Assembly: GCA_902825965.1 (NCBI GenBank)
Contig: CADEDA010000006.1
Location: 20,709 to 84,708 of the forward strand
Direction: 5' to 3'
Source of the DNA: an uncultured Gemmatimonadota bacterium
Lineage (GTDB): Bacteria; Gemmatimonadota; Gemmatimonadetes; Gemmatimonadales; Gemmatimonadaceae
Length of the DNA: 64,000 bases
The notes below the pieces were generated by a model. The model was not told the origin of the DNA. It ran no database searches and saw nothing but the letters and a program-made list of their open reading frames with translations. This document shows positions 24,906 to 32,043 of this stretch, piece by piece (positions within the stretch are counted from its first letter, which is position 1; every line of letters begins with the position of its first letter). A program made the translations under genes and the position numbers.

Positions 24906-25342
24906 TGTCCCTGCCCACCATCCGCGCCGCACGCACGAGCGACCGCGACGCCGTGTGTGACCTGCTCCGCGCCGCCGAGTTGCCACTCGACGGCGTGCCC
25001 GACGACCTCGCGGCGTTCCTCGTCGCCGAACGGGATGCGCGGGTGGTGGGCGCCATCGGGCTCGAGCACTACGCCGAGGGTGCCCTGCTCCGCTCCGCGG
25101 TGGTGGATCCCGCGGAGCGCGGCCGCGGCGTAGGCGAGGCGCTCGTGCAGGCCCTCGTGCGCCGTGCGCAGCAGGAGCGCGTGCCGCAGCTCGTCCTGCT
25201 CACTACGACCGCGGCCGAGTGGTTCCCGCGCTTCGGCTTCCAGGTCATCGGGCGCGACGCGGTGCCAGCCAGCATCCGGCAGAGCGTCGAGTTCACGAGC
25301 GCCTGTCCCGCGTCGGCGACCGTGATGGCGCGCACACTCTGA
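24905..25342 (+). CDS. arsN2: GNAT acetyltransferase of arsenic operons (ArsN2 type)
   Basis: 145 residues. The acetyl-CoA loop reads ERGRGVGEALVQAL and is followed by LLTTTAAEWFPRFGFQ, the conserved WFPRFGF pattern of ArsN2-like GNAT proteins that lie next to arsenic genes. The biochemical role of ArsN2 is not established; its paralogue ArsN1 acetylates organoarsenical antibiotics. Translationally coupled to arsM (1-nt overlap), which supports a role linked to methylated or organic arsenic. Confidence 0.82.
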   Translation: MSLPTIRAARTSDRDAVCDLLRAAELPLDGVPDDLAAFLVAERDARVVGAIGLEHYAEGALLRSAVVDPAERGRGVGEALVQALVRRAQQERVPQLVLLTTTAAEWFPRFGFQVIGRDAVPASIRQSVEFTSACPASATVMARTL

Positions 25343-25380
25343 CCCGCACCGGAACACGCACGGCGGAGTCCGATCCTCAC

Positions 25381-26457
25381 ATGCACGACGTCATCGTGAT
25401 CGGCGGCGGCCAAGCGGCCCTCGCGGCTGGCTTCTACCTGCGCCGCACGGGGCTGGAGTTCACGCTCGTGGATGACCAGGCGCAGCCGGGAGGTGCGTGG
25501 CGCCACGGATGGCCGAGCCTGCGGCTCTTCTCTCCGGCGCGGCACAGCTCCCTGCCCGGCTGGCTGATGCCCGACGCCGCGAACGGCATCTATCCCACCC
25601 GCGACGAGACGATCGCGTACCTCACGGAGTACGAACGCCGCTACGCACTCCCCATCCGGCGCAACGTGCGCGTGCTTGCCGTGCACACGGACGGCACGCC
25701 GGCGGCGAACGACGCGCCGGACTGGTCCCCGCTGCGCCTGGTGACCTCGCAGGGCGAGATGCACGCGCGCCACGTGATCTCGGCGACCGGGACGTGGAGC
25801 AATCCCGTCTGGCCCGAGCTGCCGGGGCGCGAGGGCTTCACCGGACAGTGCATCCACTCCGCGACCTATCCGGGCGCCGAGCGGTATCGCGGCAAGCGCG
25901 TGCTGGTGATCGGCGGTGGCAACTCCGGTGCACAGATCTTCGCCGACCTACTGGACGTCGCCGAGGTGCAGTGGTGTCTGCGCGACGAGCCGACCTTCCT
26001 GCCCGACGACGTGGACGGTCAATACCTCTTTGAACAGGGCACCGCGCGCTACAAGGCGCTGCAGGAAGGCCGTACACCGGCCCCGCCGCGCTCGCTCGGC
26101 GACGTGGTGATGGTACCGCCCGTGCGCGCCGCGCGCGACGCGGGTCGGCTCACGTGGAGACGGCTGCCGCAGCGCCTGACCCGCCACGGTGTGCTCTGGC
26201 CCGATGGCCGCGAGGAGCCGGTGGACGCCATCATCGCCGCCACCGGATTCCGCCCCGCGCTGCGCCACCTCGCCCCCGCGCTCACGACGGACCACAGCGG
26301 CCGCATCCCGCTCCTCGACGGGCGCACGGGCCATCCCGGCATCCATCTGCTCGGCTATGGCGACTGGACGGGGTTCGCGTCGGCGACACTCATCGGTGTC
26401 GGGCGGAACGCCAAGGCGGTGGTGGAGCGGATCGAGGACGTCGCCGCGCTGCGTTAG
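25381..26457 (+). CDS. arsO: ArsO-type flavin-dependent monooxygenase
   Basis: 358 residues. FAD-binding VIGGGQAALAAGFYLRR at the N-terminus, NADPH-binding VLVIGGGNSGAQIFADLL near 170, and an ATGFRP segment near 285 make a class B flavoprotein monooxygenase of the ArsO/CzcO group. Position at the end of the ars cluster favours ArsO. Its reaction is not settled in the literature; oxidation of As(III) or of methylated trivalent arsenicals has been proposed. A 38-nt gap separates it from arsN2. A long perfect hairpin lies 30 nt after its stop. Confidence 0.82.
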   Translation: MHDVIVIGGGQAALAAGFYLRRTGLEFTLVDDQAQPGGAWRHGWPSLRLFSPARHSSLPGWLMPDAANGIYPTRDETIAYLTEYERRYALPIRRNVRVLAVHTDGTPAANDAPDWSPLRLVTSQGEMHARHVISATGTWSNPVWPELPGREGFTGQCIHSATYPGAERYRGKRVLVIGGGNSGAQIFADLLDVAEVQWCLRDEPTFLPDDVDGQYLFEQGTARYKALQEGRTPAPPRSLGDVVMVPPVRAARDAGRLTWRRLPQRLTRHGVLWPDGREEPVDAIIAATGFRPALRHLAPALTTDHSGRIPLLDGRTGHPGIHLLGYGDWTGFASATLIGVGRNAKAVVERIEDVAALR

Positions 26458-26487
26458 GTGAGCGCGTCGCGCAGGCCGACGAGGTGA

Positions 26488-26525
26488 ACGCAGAACGGCC
26501 GCCCGAGAGGGCGGCCGTTCTGCGT
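26488..26525. terminator. Perfect 17-bp hairpin between arsO and tmRNA, probably bidirectional terminator
   Basis: Arms 26488-26504 and 26509-26525 pair over 17 bp without mismatch around a GAGA tetraloop. There is no T-tract on either side, but the position between two convergent transcripts (arsO and tmRNA) makes it the likely end point for both. Confidence 0.7.
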
Positions 26526-26542
26526 ATCGCACTCAACAGCAG

Positions 26543-26899
26543 TGGAGGCGGGGAGATTCGAACTCCCGTCTTGCATGCGATCGTCCGCAGCGTCTACGCG
26601 CGTATCCCATTGATTGATGTCTCCGCCCGCTGGCCAACGGGAAGCCCACGAACGGATGAGACCGCTGTTGTCTCACCCTGTGACCGCGGACGCGCCACAG
26701 GGCCAGCCCAGATTTGCGATACCTGAGTGTCGCCCCGGGCGGGCTACCTCTCAGGCACTGCCACAGCAAGTCCTAGGACTTACGCGGCGAGAGCGAAGTT
26801 GTTGTTCGCAGTTAACGTTTCCCGAGTGTTTTACCAGGAACCCGAGGACCTGGGCGCGCAGCCACGGAGCCACTCACACAATCGAAACCGGTCGCCCCC
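26543..26899 (-). ncRNA. ssrA: tmRNA
   Basis: 357 nt, one-piece form. The 5' end GGGGGCG (26899-26893) pairs over 7 bp with CGCCUCC next to the 3' discriminator A at 26543, and the tRNA-like T-arm GGGAGTTCGAATCTCCC precedes it; CCA is not encoded. The sequence ACCGGTTTCGA after the 5' acceptor strand is the usual tmRNA 5' signature. A tag reading frame at 26809-26780 starts with GCG after GTTAACT and encodes ANNNFALAA then TAA; the ALAA end is the common degradation signal. It rescues ribosomes stalled on broken mRNA together with SmpB, whose gene is not in the window. Confidence 0.96.
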
Positions 26900-26914
26900 G
26901 TGCACTACGCCTGA

Positions 26915-26920
26915 AGTATA
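26915..26920 (-). promoter_or_regulatory. tmRNA -10 element
   Basis: TATACT on the reverse strand, ending 15 nt before the mature tmRNA 5' end, leaves a short leader for RNase P to remove. The -35 is poor (around 26938-26943). Confidence 0.55.
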
Positions 26921-26948
26921 CCGGAGGCGCAGGGAAGGTTCCAGCCGC

Positions 26949-28601
26949 TCAGGCCACTTCGACCAGGTTCCGGCCGTTCCGCTTCGCGGCGTAGAGGGCC
27001 TGGTCCGCGCGTTCCAGCACCTTCGCACCGTCCCCGGCCCGCGCCTCGTACTCCGCGATCCCGAAGCTCGCCGTGACACGGACCTCCGCCATCGGCGTCC
27101 GGACGGTCGTCGCCTCGATGCGCTGGCGCAAGCGCTCGGCCACCTCCCGCGCGCCGTTCGCATCCGTCTGCGGCAACAGGATCGCCATCTCCTCTCCGCC
27201 GAGCCGCGCCACCGAGTCCACCGTACGCCGGCCGTCAGCGATGGAGTTCGCGACCGCCACGAGGACCAGGTCGCCGGCCTCGTGCCCGTAGGTGTCGTTC
27301 ACCTTCTTGAAATAGTCGATGTCGAGCAGGATGAGCGCGGCCGCACCGCCGTAGCGGTCGGTCTCCGCAACGACCTGCTCGAAGCGCTCCTGGAAGCCGC
27401 GCCGGTTCGCGAGCCCGGTGAGCGGATCGGTCCGCGCATTGCGCCGCGCATCCTCCACCGCCCACGCCGTCTCCAGCGCCCCGGCCGCGATGACGCCCAG
27501 GTTGCGTGCGTTGCGTGCGTCGGGCACCCGCAGCGCGGCCAGATCGCGATGCCCGCAGACGATCGCGCCGACGGCCGGCGGCTTGTCGTCCCGCGTCAAC
27601 GGCACGATGAGCAGGGAGCCGACCGGCCCCAAGCGTGATCGGCCGCCGAAGACGAGTTCCTCGCCGCGCACCAATGCCCGGGCGTCCACGTGCACCGCAG
27701 GTCGCCCGCCGATGCAGACGTCACCCACCAGCGTCTCGGCGCCCACGCGCGTGCGCTCGACGTCGATCCCCAGCTGCACGGCGCTGTCGGTGGCCGCGCG
27801 GATCTCGCCCACCTCGTTCACGCCGTCCCAGCGCACGAGCACCGCCCACTCCGCACCGGCGACGGTCAGCACGTCGTTCACGAGGATCCGTTCGAGTTCG
27901 AGGGGATCACGCGTCGCCTGCAGCGTCCCGGCGGTCCGGATGAGGCCGCGCAGCCGGAAGTTCTGGCGCGCGACGTCGGCGCGGGTGCGGACGAGTGTGT
28001 ACCAGGACTGCATCATCCTCGCGTGATGTGGCATCCAGTCGCGCATGGCCTCGCGCGTGACCGTCGAGCGCTCATCGAAGTGCAGGCTCAGCGCGCCCGG
28101 GAGGTCGAAGGCCTCGAGCGGCATCACCGCCAGCCGCGTGGGCTCGTTCGCGTCGAACGTCAGCTGCTTCTCACGCGCGGCCCACTCGACGAGCTCGCGA
28201 TCGGTCGAGGCGATCACCGGCACGAACGCCGGCGACGCGCTCGAGCGCTCCTCGTCCGCACTGGACGCCACCGGACAGGCGATGCCGCCGTGGATGGTGT
28301 CGATCACCCAGAGCACCGCCGCCACGGCACCGCGGCGCTTGACGATCTCGCGGAGGGCATCGGCGAGGATGCGCTGGTCCTCCCGCAGGACGTCCTCCGG
28401 CTCGGGCATCGCATCAGGGCGGAACGCCGCGAGCAGCGCTTCCTGCGTACGCTCGCGGCTGATCGGCATGCTGTTCCGGCGCAGCGGCTTCGGTGCGCCG
28501 CGCGGCGCTTCCTCGCGCGGCCGCCGCATCTGGCGCAGCGCGAGCGCGAAGGCACCGCCACCGATGAACAGGCCCACCAGGAACGTCACCAGGTACAGCA
28601 C
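26949..28601 (-). CDS. Diguanylate cyclase with GAF-like sensor domains
   Basis: 550 residues. One N-terminal membrane segment (2-22), a first sensory region (about 60-195), a GAF-like region (about 215-375) and a C-terminal GGDEF domain (about 395-548). The active-site motif is GGEEM near residue 466, a GGEEF-class variant with Met in the last position, and an inhibitory I-site RTVD lies five residues upstream. Substrate contact IDYFKKVNDTYGHEAGD is intact, so it should make cyclic di-GMP from two GTP under product inhibition. It is the last gene of the dusB-larB run, 2 nt after larB. Confidence 0.88.
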   Translation of the reverse strand: MLYLVTFLVGLFIGGGAFALALRQMRRPREEAPRGAPKPLRRNSMPISRERTQEALLAAFRPDAMPEPEDVLREDQRILADALREIVKRRGAVAAVLWVIDTIHGGIACPVASSADEERSSASPAFVPVIASTDRELVEWAAREKQLTFDANEPTRLAVMPLEAFDLPGALSLHFDERSTVTREAMRDWMPHHARMMQSWYTLVRTRADVARQNFRLRGLIRTAGTLQATRDPLELERILVNDVLTVAGAEWAVLVRWDGVNEVGEIRAATDSAVQLGIDVERTRVGAETLVGDVCIGGRPAVHVDARALVRGEELVFGGRSRLGPVGSLLIVPLTRDDKPPAVGAIVCGHRDLAALRVPDARNARNLGVIAAGALETAWAVEDARRNARTDPLTGLANRRGFQERFEQVVAETDRYGGAAALILLDIDYFKKVNDTYGHEAGDLVLVAVANSIADGRRTVDSVARLGGEEMAILLPQTDANGAREVAERLRQRIEATTVRTPMAEVRVTASFGIAEYEARAGDGAKVLERADQALYAAKRNGRNLVEVA

Positions 28602-28603
28602 GG

Positions 28604-29353
28604 TCAGCCGTCCAGGATGCGCGCCGCAGCCACCGCGGCCCCGAAGCCGTTGTCGATGTTGCAGACGGTCACACCGGCCGCGCAGGAGTTGAGCATCGTC
28701 AGGAGCGGCGCGAGGCCGCCGAACGCGGCACCGTACCCCACGCTCGTCGGCACCGCGATCACGGGACAGCGCACGAGTCCGCCGACCACCGAGGGCAACG
28801 CGCCGTCCATGCCCGCCACCACGATGACGACGGCGGCGTCGTGCAGCGTCTCGCGCTTGGCGAGGATGCGATGCAGTCCGGCGACCCCCACGTCCGTCAC
28901 GCGGAGCACGGGATGCCCCGTGGCGTCGAGCGTCACGCAGGCCTCCTCGGCCACCGGCAGGTCGCTGGTGCCGGCCGTCACCACCGCCACCGCACGCGTG
29001 CCCCGCGGCACCGGTGTTGCGCCGCGCAGGAGTGCCGTCCGCGCGACGGCGTTGACCTCCACCGCGGGGAACGCCGCGCGCAGGGTGTCCAGCACCGCGG
29101 GCTCGGCGCGCGTCACCAGGAATCCGTCGCCATGTGCGGCGAGGCGCTCGGTGATGCCGCGCACCTGCTCGGGAGTCTTCCCTTGCCCGAACACCACCTC
29201 GGGGAAGCCCTGGCGCAGCGCCCGATGTCGGTCGAGCGTGGCGAACGGCAACTCGTCGACCGGTGCGTCATCGAGCTGCTGCAGCGCCGCCTCCACGCTG
29301 AGCCGGCCGGCCGCCAGCTCGTCGAGCAGCGACCGGACGCGGTCGCGCCTCAC
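28604..29353 (-). CDS. larB: Nickel-pincer nucleotide biosynthesis protein LarB
   Basis: 249 residues from a GTG at 29353 that overlaps the dusB stop (GTGA); an ATG at 29377 is an alternative. The C-terminal half is a PurE-like carboxylase domain: AVVTAGTSDLPVAEEA, VVIVVAGMDGALPSVVGGL, then PVIAVPTSVGYGAAFGGLAPLLTMLNSCAAGV, which is diagnostic for LarB. The family carboxylates and hydrolyses nicotinic acid adenine dinucleotide, the first step to the nickel-pincer cofactor of lactate racemase. No larA, larC or larE is in the window. Confidence 0.9.
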   Translation of the reverse strand: MRRDRVRSLLDELAAGRLSVEAALQQLDDAPVDELPFATLDRHRALRQGFPEVVFGQGKTPEQVRGITERLAAHGDGFLVTRAEPAVLDTLRAAFPAVEVNAVARTALLRGATPVPRGTRAVAVVTAGTSDLPVAEEACVTLDATGHPVLRVTDVGVAGLHRILAKRETLHDAAVVIVVAGMDGALPSVVGGLVRCPVIAVPTSVGYGAAFGGLAPLLTMLNSCAAGVTVCNIDNGFGAAVAAARILDG

Positions 29354-30345
29354 GCGGCCCCGACTTCGCGCATCCATCCGCTCGCGAGGTACTCCGCGAA
29401 GATCCCCTCGACCTCGGCGAAGTTGTTCACCGCGTGCAGCTTCTTGCGGAGTTCGGCGGAGTTGGGCAGCCCCTTCACGTACCAGCCGAGGTGCTTGCGG
29501 AACTCCAGTGCCGCCCCGACCAGGTCCGCCTCGTAGGACTGCACCATCCGCGCATGCGCGAGCGCGATGGCGAACCGCTCCTCCACGCTCGGCGTGGCCG
29601 GCACGGGGGTGCCCTCGAGCAGCGCGCGGGCCTGCTTGAAGATCCAGGGCTGTCCGAACGAGCCGCGCGCGATCATCACGCCGTCGCAGCCCGTCTCGCG
29701 CCGCATACGCGCGGCGTCCTCCGCGGTCTTGATGTCGCCGTTGCCGATCACCGGGATCGACAGCGCCGCCTTGACCGCTGCGATCTCGTCCCAGTGCGCG
29801 TGCCCGGTGTACATCTGCGTGCGCGTCCGCGGGTGCAGCGCGATCGCCCGGACGCCGGCGTCTTGGCAACGCAGCGCGATCGTGACCGGGTCGCGCATCT
29901 CCTCGCTCCAACCGCTGCGGATCTTGCAGGTCACCGGCAACGGCGTGCCCCGCACCACCGCCCGGATGATGTCCTGGACCAGCGAAAGGTCCTTGAGGCA
30001 GCCGGAGCCACCGTTCCGCTTGACGACCTTCTTCACCGGACAGCCGAAGTTGATGTCGATGAAGTCCGGCTGGAACACGTCGGTCACGAACGCAGCCGCG
30101 TCCTGCATGGCCTGCGGGTCGGAGCCGAAGATCTGCACGCCGATCGGCCGTTCGTCGGGCCCGAAGCGCAGTTTGGACAGCGTCGCCTCGTTCTCGCGGC
30201 GGATGCCTTCCGCCGACAGGAACTCGGTCACGACGACGTCGGCCCCCCACGACCGGCAGAGCCGGCGGAAGGGGCTTTCCGACACCCCGGCCATGGGGGC
30301 GAGGAAGAGCGGGACCGCGTGGTCGTGGGGGTACGGAAAACGCAT
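29350..30345 (-). CDS. dusB: tRNA-dihydrouridine synthase B
   Basis: 331 residues from ATG 30345. FMN barrel with LFLAPMAGVSESPFRRLC at the start, FIDINFGCPVKKVVKRNGGSG with the catalytic cysteine in NFGCP, and GNGDI and ARGSFGQPWIF near the FMN phosphate site. It reduces uridine in the D-loop of tRNA using NADPH. The start was chosen by the promoter TTGCAA-17-TAGCTT, whose -10 ends 7 nt before this ATG, implying a leaderless message. It heads dusB-larB-GGDEF and diverges from the ptsN-like gene. Confidence 0.92.
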   Translation of the reverse strand: MRFPYPHDHAVPLFLAPMAGVSESPFRRLCRSWGADVVVTEFLSAEGIRRENEATLSKLRFGPDERPIGVQIFGSDPQAMQDAAAFVTDVFQPDFIDINFGCPVKKVVKRNGGSGCLKDLSLVQDIIRAVVRGTPLPVTCKIRSGWSEEMRDPVTIALRCQDAGVRAIALHPRTRTQMYTGHAHWDEIAAVKAALSIPVIGNGDIKTAEDAARMRRETGCDGVMIARGSFGQPWIFKQARALLEGTPVPATPSVEERFAIALAHARMVQSYEADLVGAALEFRKHLGWYVKGLPNSAELRKKLHAVNNFAEVEGIFAEYLASGWMREVGAA

Positions 30346-30352
30346 CACGGGA

Positions 30353-30381
30353 AAGCTAGGGAGGGCCCCAAACGCTTGCAA
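30353..30381 (-). promoter_or_regulatory. dusB promoter, predicted leaderless
   Basis: Reverse strand: TTGCAA (30376-30381), 17-bp spacer, TAGCTT (30353-30358), then only 7 nt to the dusB ATG at 30345. A start site 6-8 nt after the -10 would fall at the initiation codon. Confidence 0.66.
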
Positions 30382-30390
30382 CGACTGGGT

Positions 30391-30419
30391 TTGACGCGGT
30401 TGTGCACGGCGGCTAACAT
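30391..30419 (+). promoter_or_regulatory. ptsN promoter, predicted leaderless
   Basis: TTGACG (30391-30396), 17-bp spacer, TAACAT (30414-30419), then 6 nt to the ATG at 30426. It sits back to back with the dusB promoter, the two -35 elements being 9 bp apart. Confidence 0.7.
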
Positions 30420-30425
30420 TGGGGC

Positions 30426-30878
30426 ATGGAACTCCGCGAATTCTTCTCCGAAGACGCCGTCAAGCTCGACCTTGAGGGCAGCACCAAGGACGACATCCTC
30501 AAGGAACTCATCGCCCTGCTCAACCTGGGCGAGAAGGACGAGGGCATGCTGTTCAAGATGCTCAAGCGCCGCGAGAACCTGGGCTCGACGGGCATCGGGC
30601 GCGGCATCGCGATCCCCCACTGCCGCTCCCTGGTCGTGTCCAAGCTGCGGGTGGCCTTCGGCCGCAAGAGGGCCGGCGTGGACTTCAAGGCCATCGACGA
30701 CAAGCCGGTGCAGTTCTTCTTCCTCATCGTCGCACCGCCGCTCGAGGTGAGCAACCAGTACCTCCCCGTCCTCGGGAAGATCGCGCAGTTCTCCAAGGAG
30801 AGCGATGTGCCGGCGCGGATGCTCGAACTCACGGAGCCCGCCCAGTTCATGCGATTGCTCGAGGAGAAGGGCGTCTGA
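30426..30878 (+). CDS. ptsN: PTS IIA-like nitrogen-regulatory protein
   Basis: 150 residues, the usual length of PtsN/EIIA-Ntr. The phosphoryl-accepting histidine is in IGRGIAIPHCRS near residue 64, and QFFFLIVAPPLEVSNQYLPVLGKIAQF is the conserved second block. It accepts phosphate from NPr/EI-Ntr and acts in regulation, not in sugar transport by itself. The symbol is given by family; no rpoN or hpf is adjacent. The message is predicted leaderless. Its final codons hold a GAGGAGAAGG sequence that can serve the overlapping downstream gene. Confidence 0.85.
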   Translation: MELREFFSEDAVKLDLEGSTKDDILKELIALLNLGEKDEGMLFKMLKRRENLGSTGIGRGIAIPHCRSLVVSKLRVAFGRKRAGVDFKAIDDKPVQFFFLIVAPPLEVSNQYLPVLGKIAQFSKESDVPARMLELTEPAQFMRLLEEKGV

Positions 30879-31915
30879 TCGATCGGCGGTACCTCCTGTC
30901 AGCCCTCGCGCTGCTCATGCCGGGCAGCACCGACGCACAGGACACCGCCCCACCTGCCGAAGAACGCGAACGGATCTCCTTCGTCTTCTTCGCACCCAAC
31001 CGACTCGGGCTGCTCGTCCCGCTGGGCGATCGATGGGTGCTGCGTCCCGACCTTCGGGGCAACTCGTCGTACACCGAGCGCGAGCTCGATTTCGGTTTCC
31101 ACGAACTCGGCATCTCGATGCTCCGCCGCAACGCCCCCGCCGAGCGCGGCGGGACGTACGGCGCCGCACGGTACAGCCTCGCGGTCGCCAACGGGAACCT
31201 GTTCGACGATCCCTACACGATTCACACCGTGTCCCTCGCGATCGGCGGCCACGCACACGTGATCGACTGGCTCGGGGTGTTCGGAGAAGCAGGGCCGTTC
31301 TTCAGCTACCATCAGGACGACCGGGCGATTGGCGGCGGGACGCGGATCATCACGCAGGCGGGCCTGACCACGAGCTTGGGCGTGACGCTGCGACGACCGT
31401 CGCGGACAGCGACCGCGTCACCGCGCACGGAACGCCGACCGGCGGACGACGAACGGCCGTCATGGATCTTCGGCGGCTACCTCGCGAACGACGGCTTCGA
31501 CAGTTTCGAAGGCGCCGGCCTGCTGATCCCGCTCTCGAAGCGCTGGATGCTTCGGCCGGACGTCGGCGTGCGCACCCTCTCCTTCCGCCCCGGAGACGAC
31601 GGCGTGCACGGCACGATCGGCCTCAGCCTGCTGCGCCGCACGGAGCCGTCAGAACGCGGCTGGCTGTACTCCGCGTTGCGTCACAGCGTGACATACCAGC
31701 GCCTTGGTTCGAGCGACGCGGAGATCGGACAGATCGCCAGCCTCGCGGTGGGAGCACACATCCGGCTGGCGGACCGCCTGTCCGTGTTCGGCGAGGCGGG
31801 GCCGTTCTTGCGGTTCTGGGGCGGTGAGACGACCACCGGAACCGTCGAGAGGCTCAGCACTGGCTTCACGCACGGGATCGGCCTGAGTTACAGCTGGGCG
31901 GATCCTACTCCCTAG
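30875..31915 (+). CDS. Exported protein with two tandem outer-membrane-like repeats; probable CTG start
   Basis: 346 residues if translation starts at CTG 30875, which overlaps the ptsN stop (CTGA). No ATG, GTG or TTG lies upstream in frame; the first ATG, at 30917, would delete the signal peptide. From the CTG the protein begins IDRRYLLSALALLMPGSTDAQD, a good Sec signal, with GAGGAGAAGG (30861-30870) placed as ribosome site. The mature part has two homologous halves, each with LL(V/I)PL..RW(V/M)LRPD, an LGISMLRR or LGLSLLRR segment, and VFGEAGPF near the end, and looks like beta strands of a barrel. The function is unknown. Confidence 0.62.
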   Translation: MIDRRYLLSALALLMPGSTDAQDTAPPAEERERISFVFFAPNRLGLLVPLGDRWVLRPDLRGNSSYTERELDFGFHELGISMLRRNAPAERGGTYGAARYSLAVANGNLFDDPYTIHTVSLAIGGHAHVIDWLGVFGEAGPFFSYHQDDRAIGGGTRIITQAGLTTSLGVTLRRPSRTATASPRTERRPADDERPSWIFGGYLANDGFDSFEGAGLLIPLSKRWMLRPDVGVRTLSFRPGDDGVHGTIGLSLLRRTEPSERGWLYSALRHSVTYQRLGSSDAEIGQIASLAVGAHIRLADRLSVFGEAGPFLRFWGGETTTGTVERLSTGFTHGIGLSYSWADPTP

Positions 31916-32043
31916 TGTGCCTGCAAGCACGAGTTCAGATCGCAGGCAGCCACCACACCGCCGTTGCAGTTGCCGGAGCAGAGGCAGTGACTGTTGCAGC
32001 AGCCGTTCCCCAGCTGTCCCCCGCGTCCCTGCTCCCCATTCAG
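31912..32043 (-). other. Cysteine-rich open frame without a standard start
   Basis: On the reverse strand, directly after the MATE gene's stop and in another frame, about 43 codons end at TAG 31912. They contain GNGCCNSHCLCSGNC then ACDLNSC, seven cysteines in 30 residues. No ATG, GTG or TTG opens the frame after the MATE stop; a CTG at about 32040 is the nearest candidate. It may be a small peptide gene, a frameshifted tail or chance. This is the main content of the 124-bp gap at 31916-32039. Confidence 0.25.
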
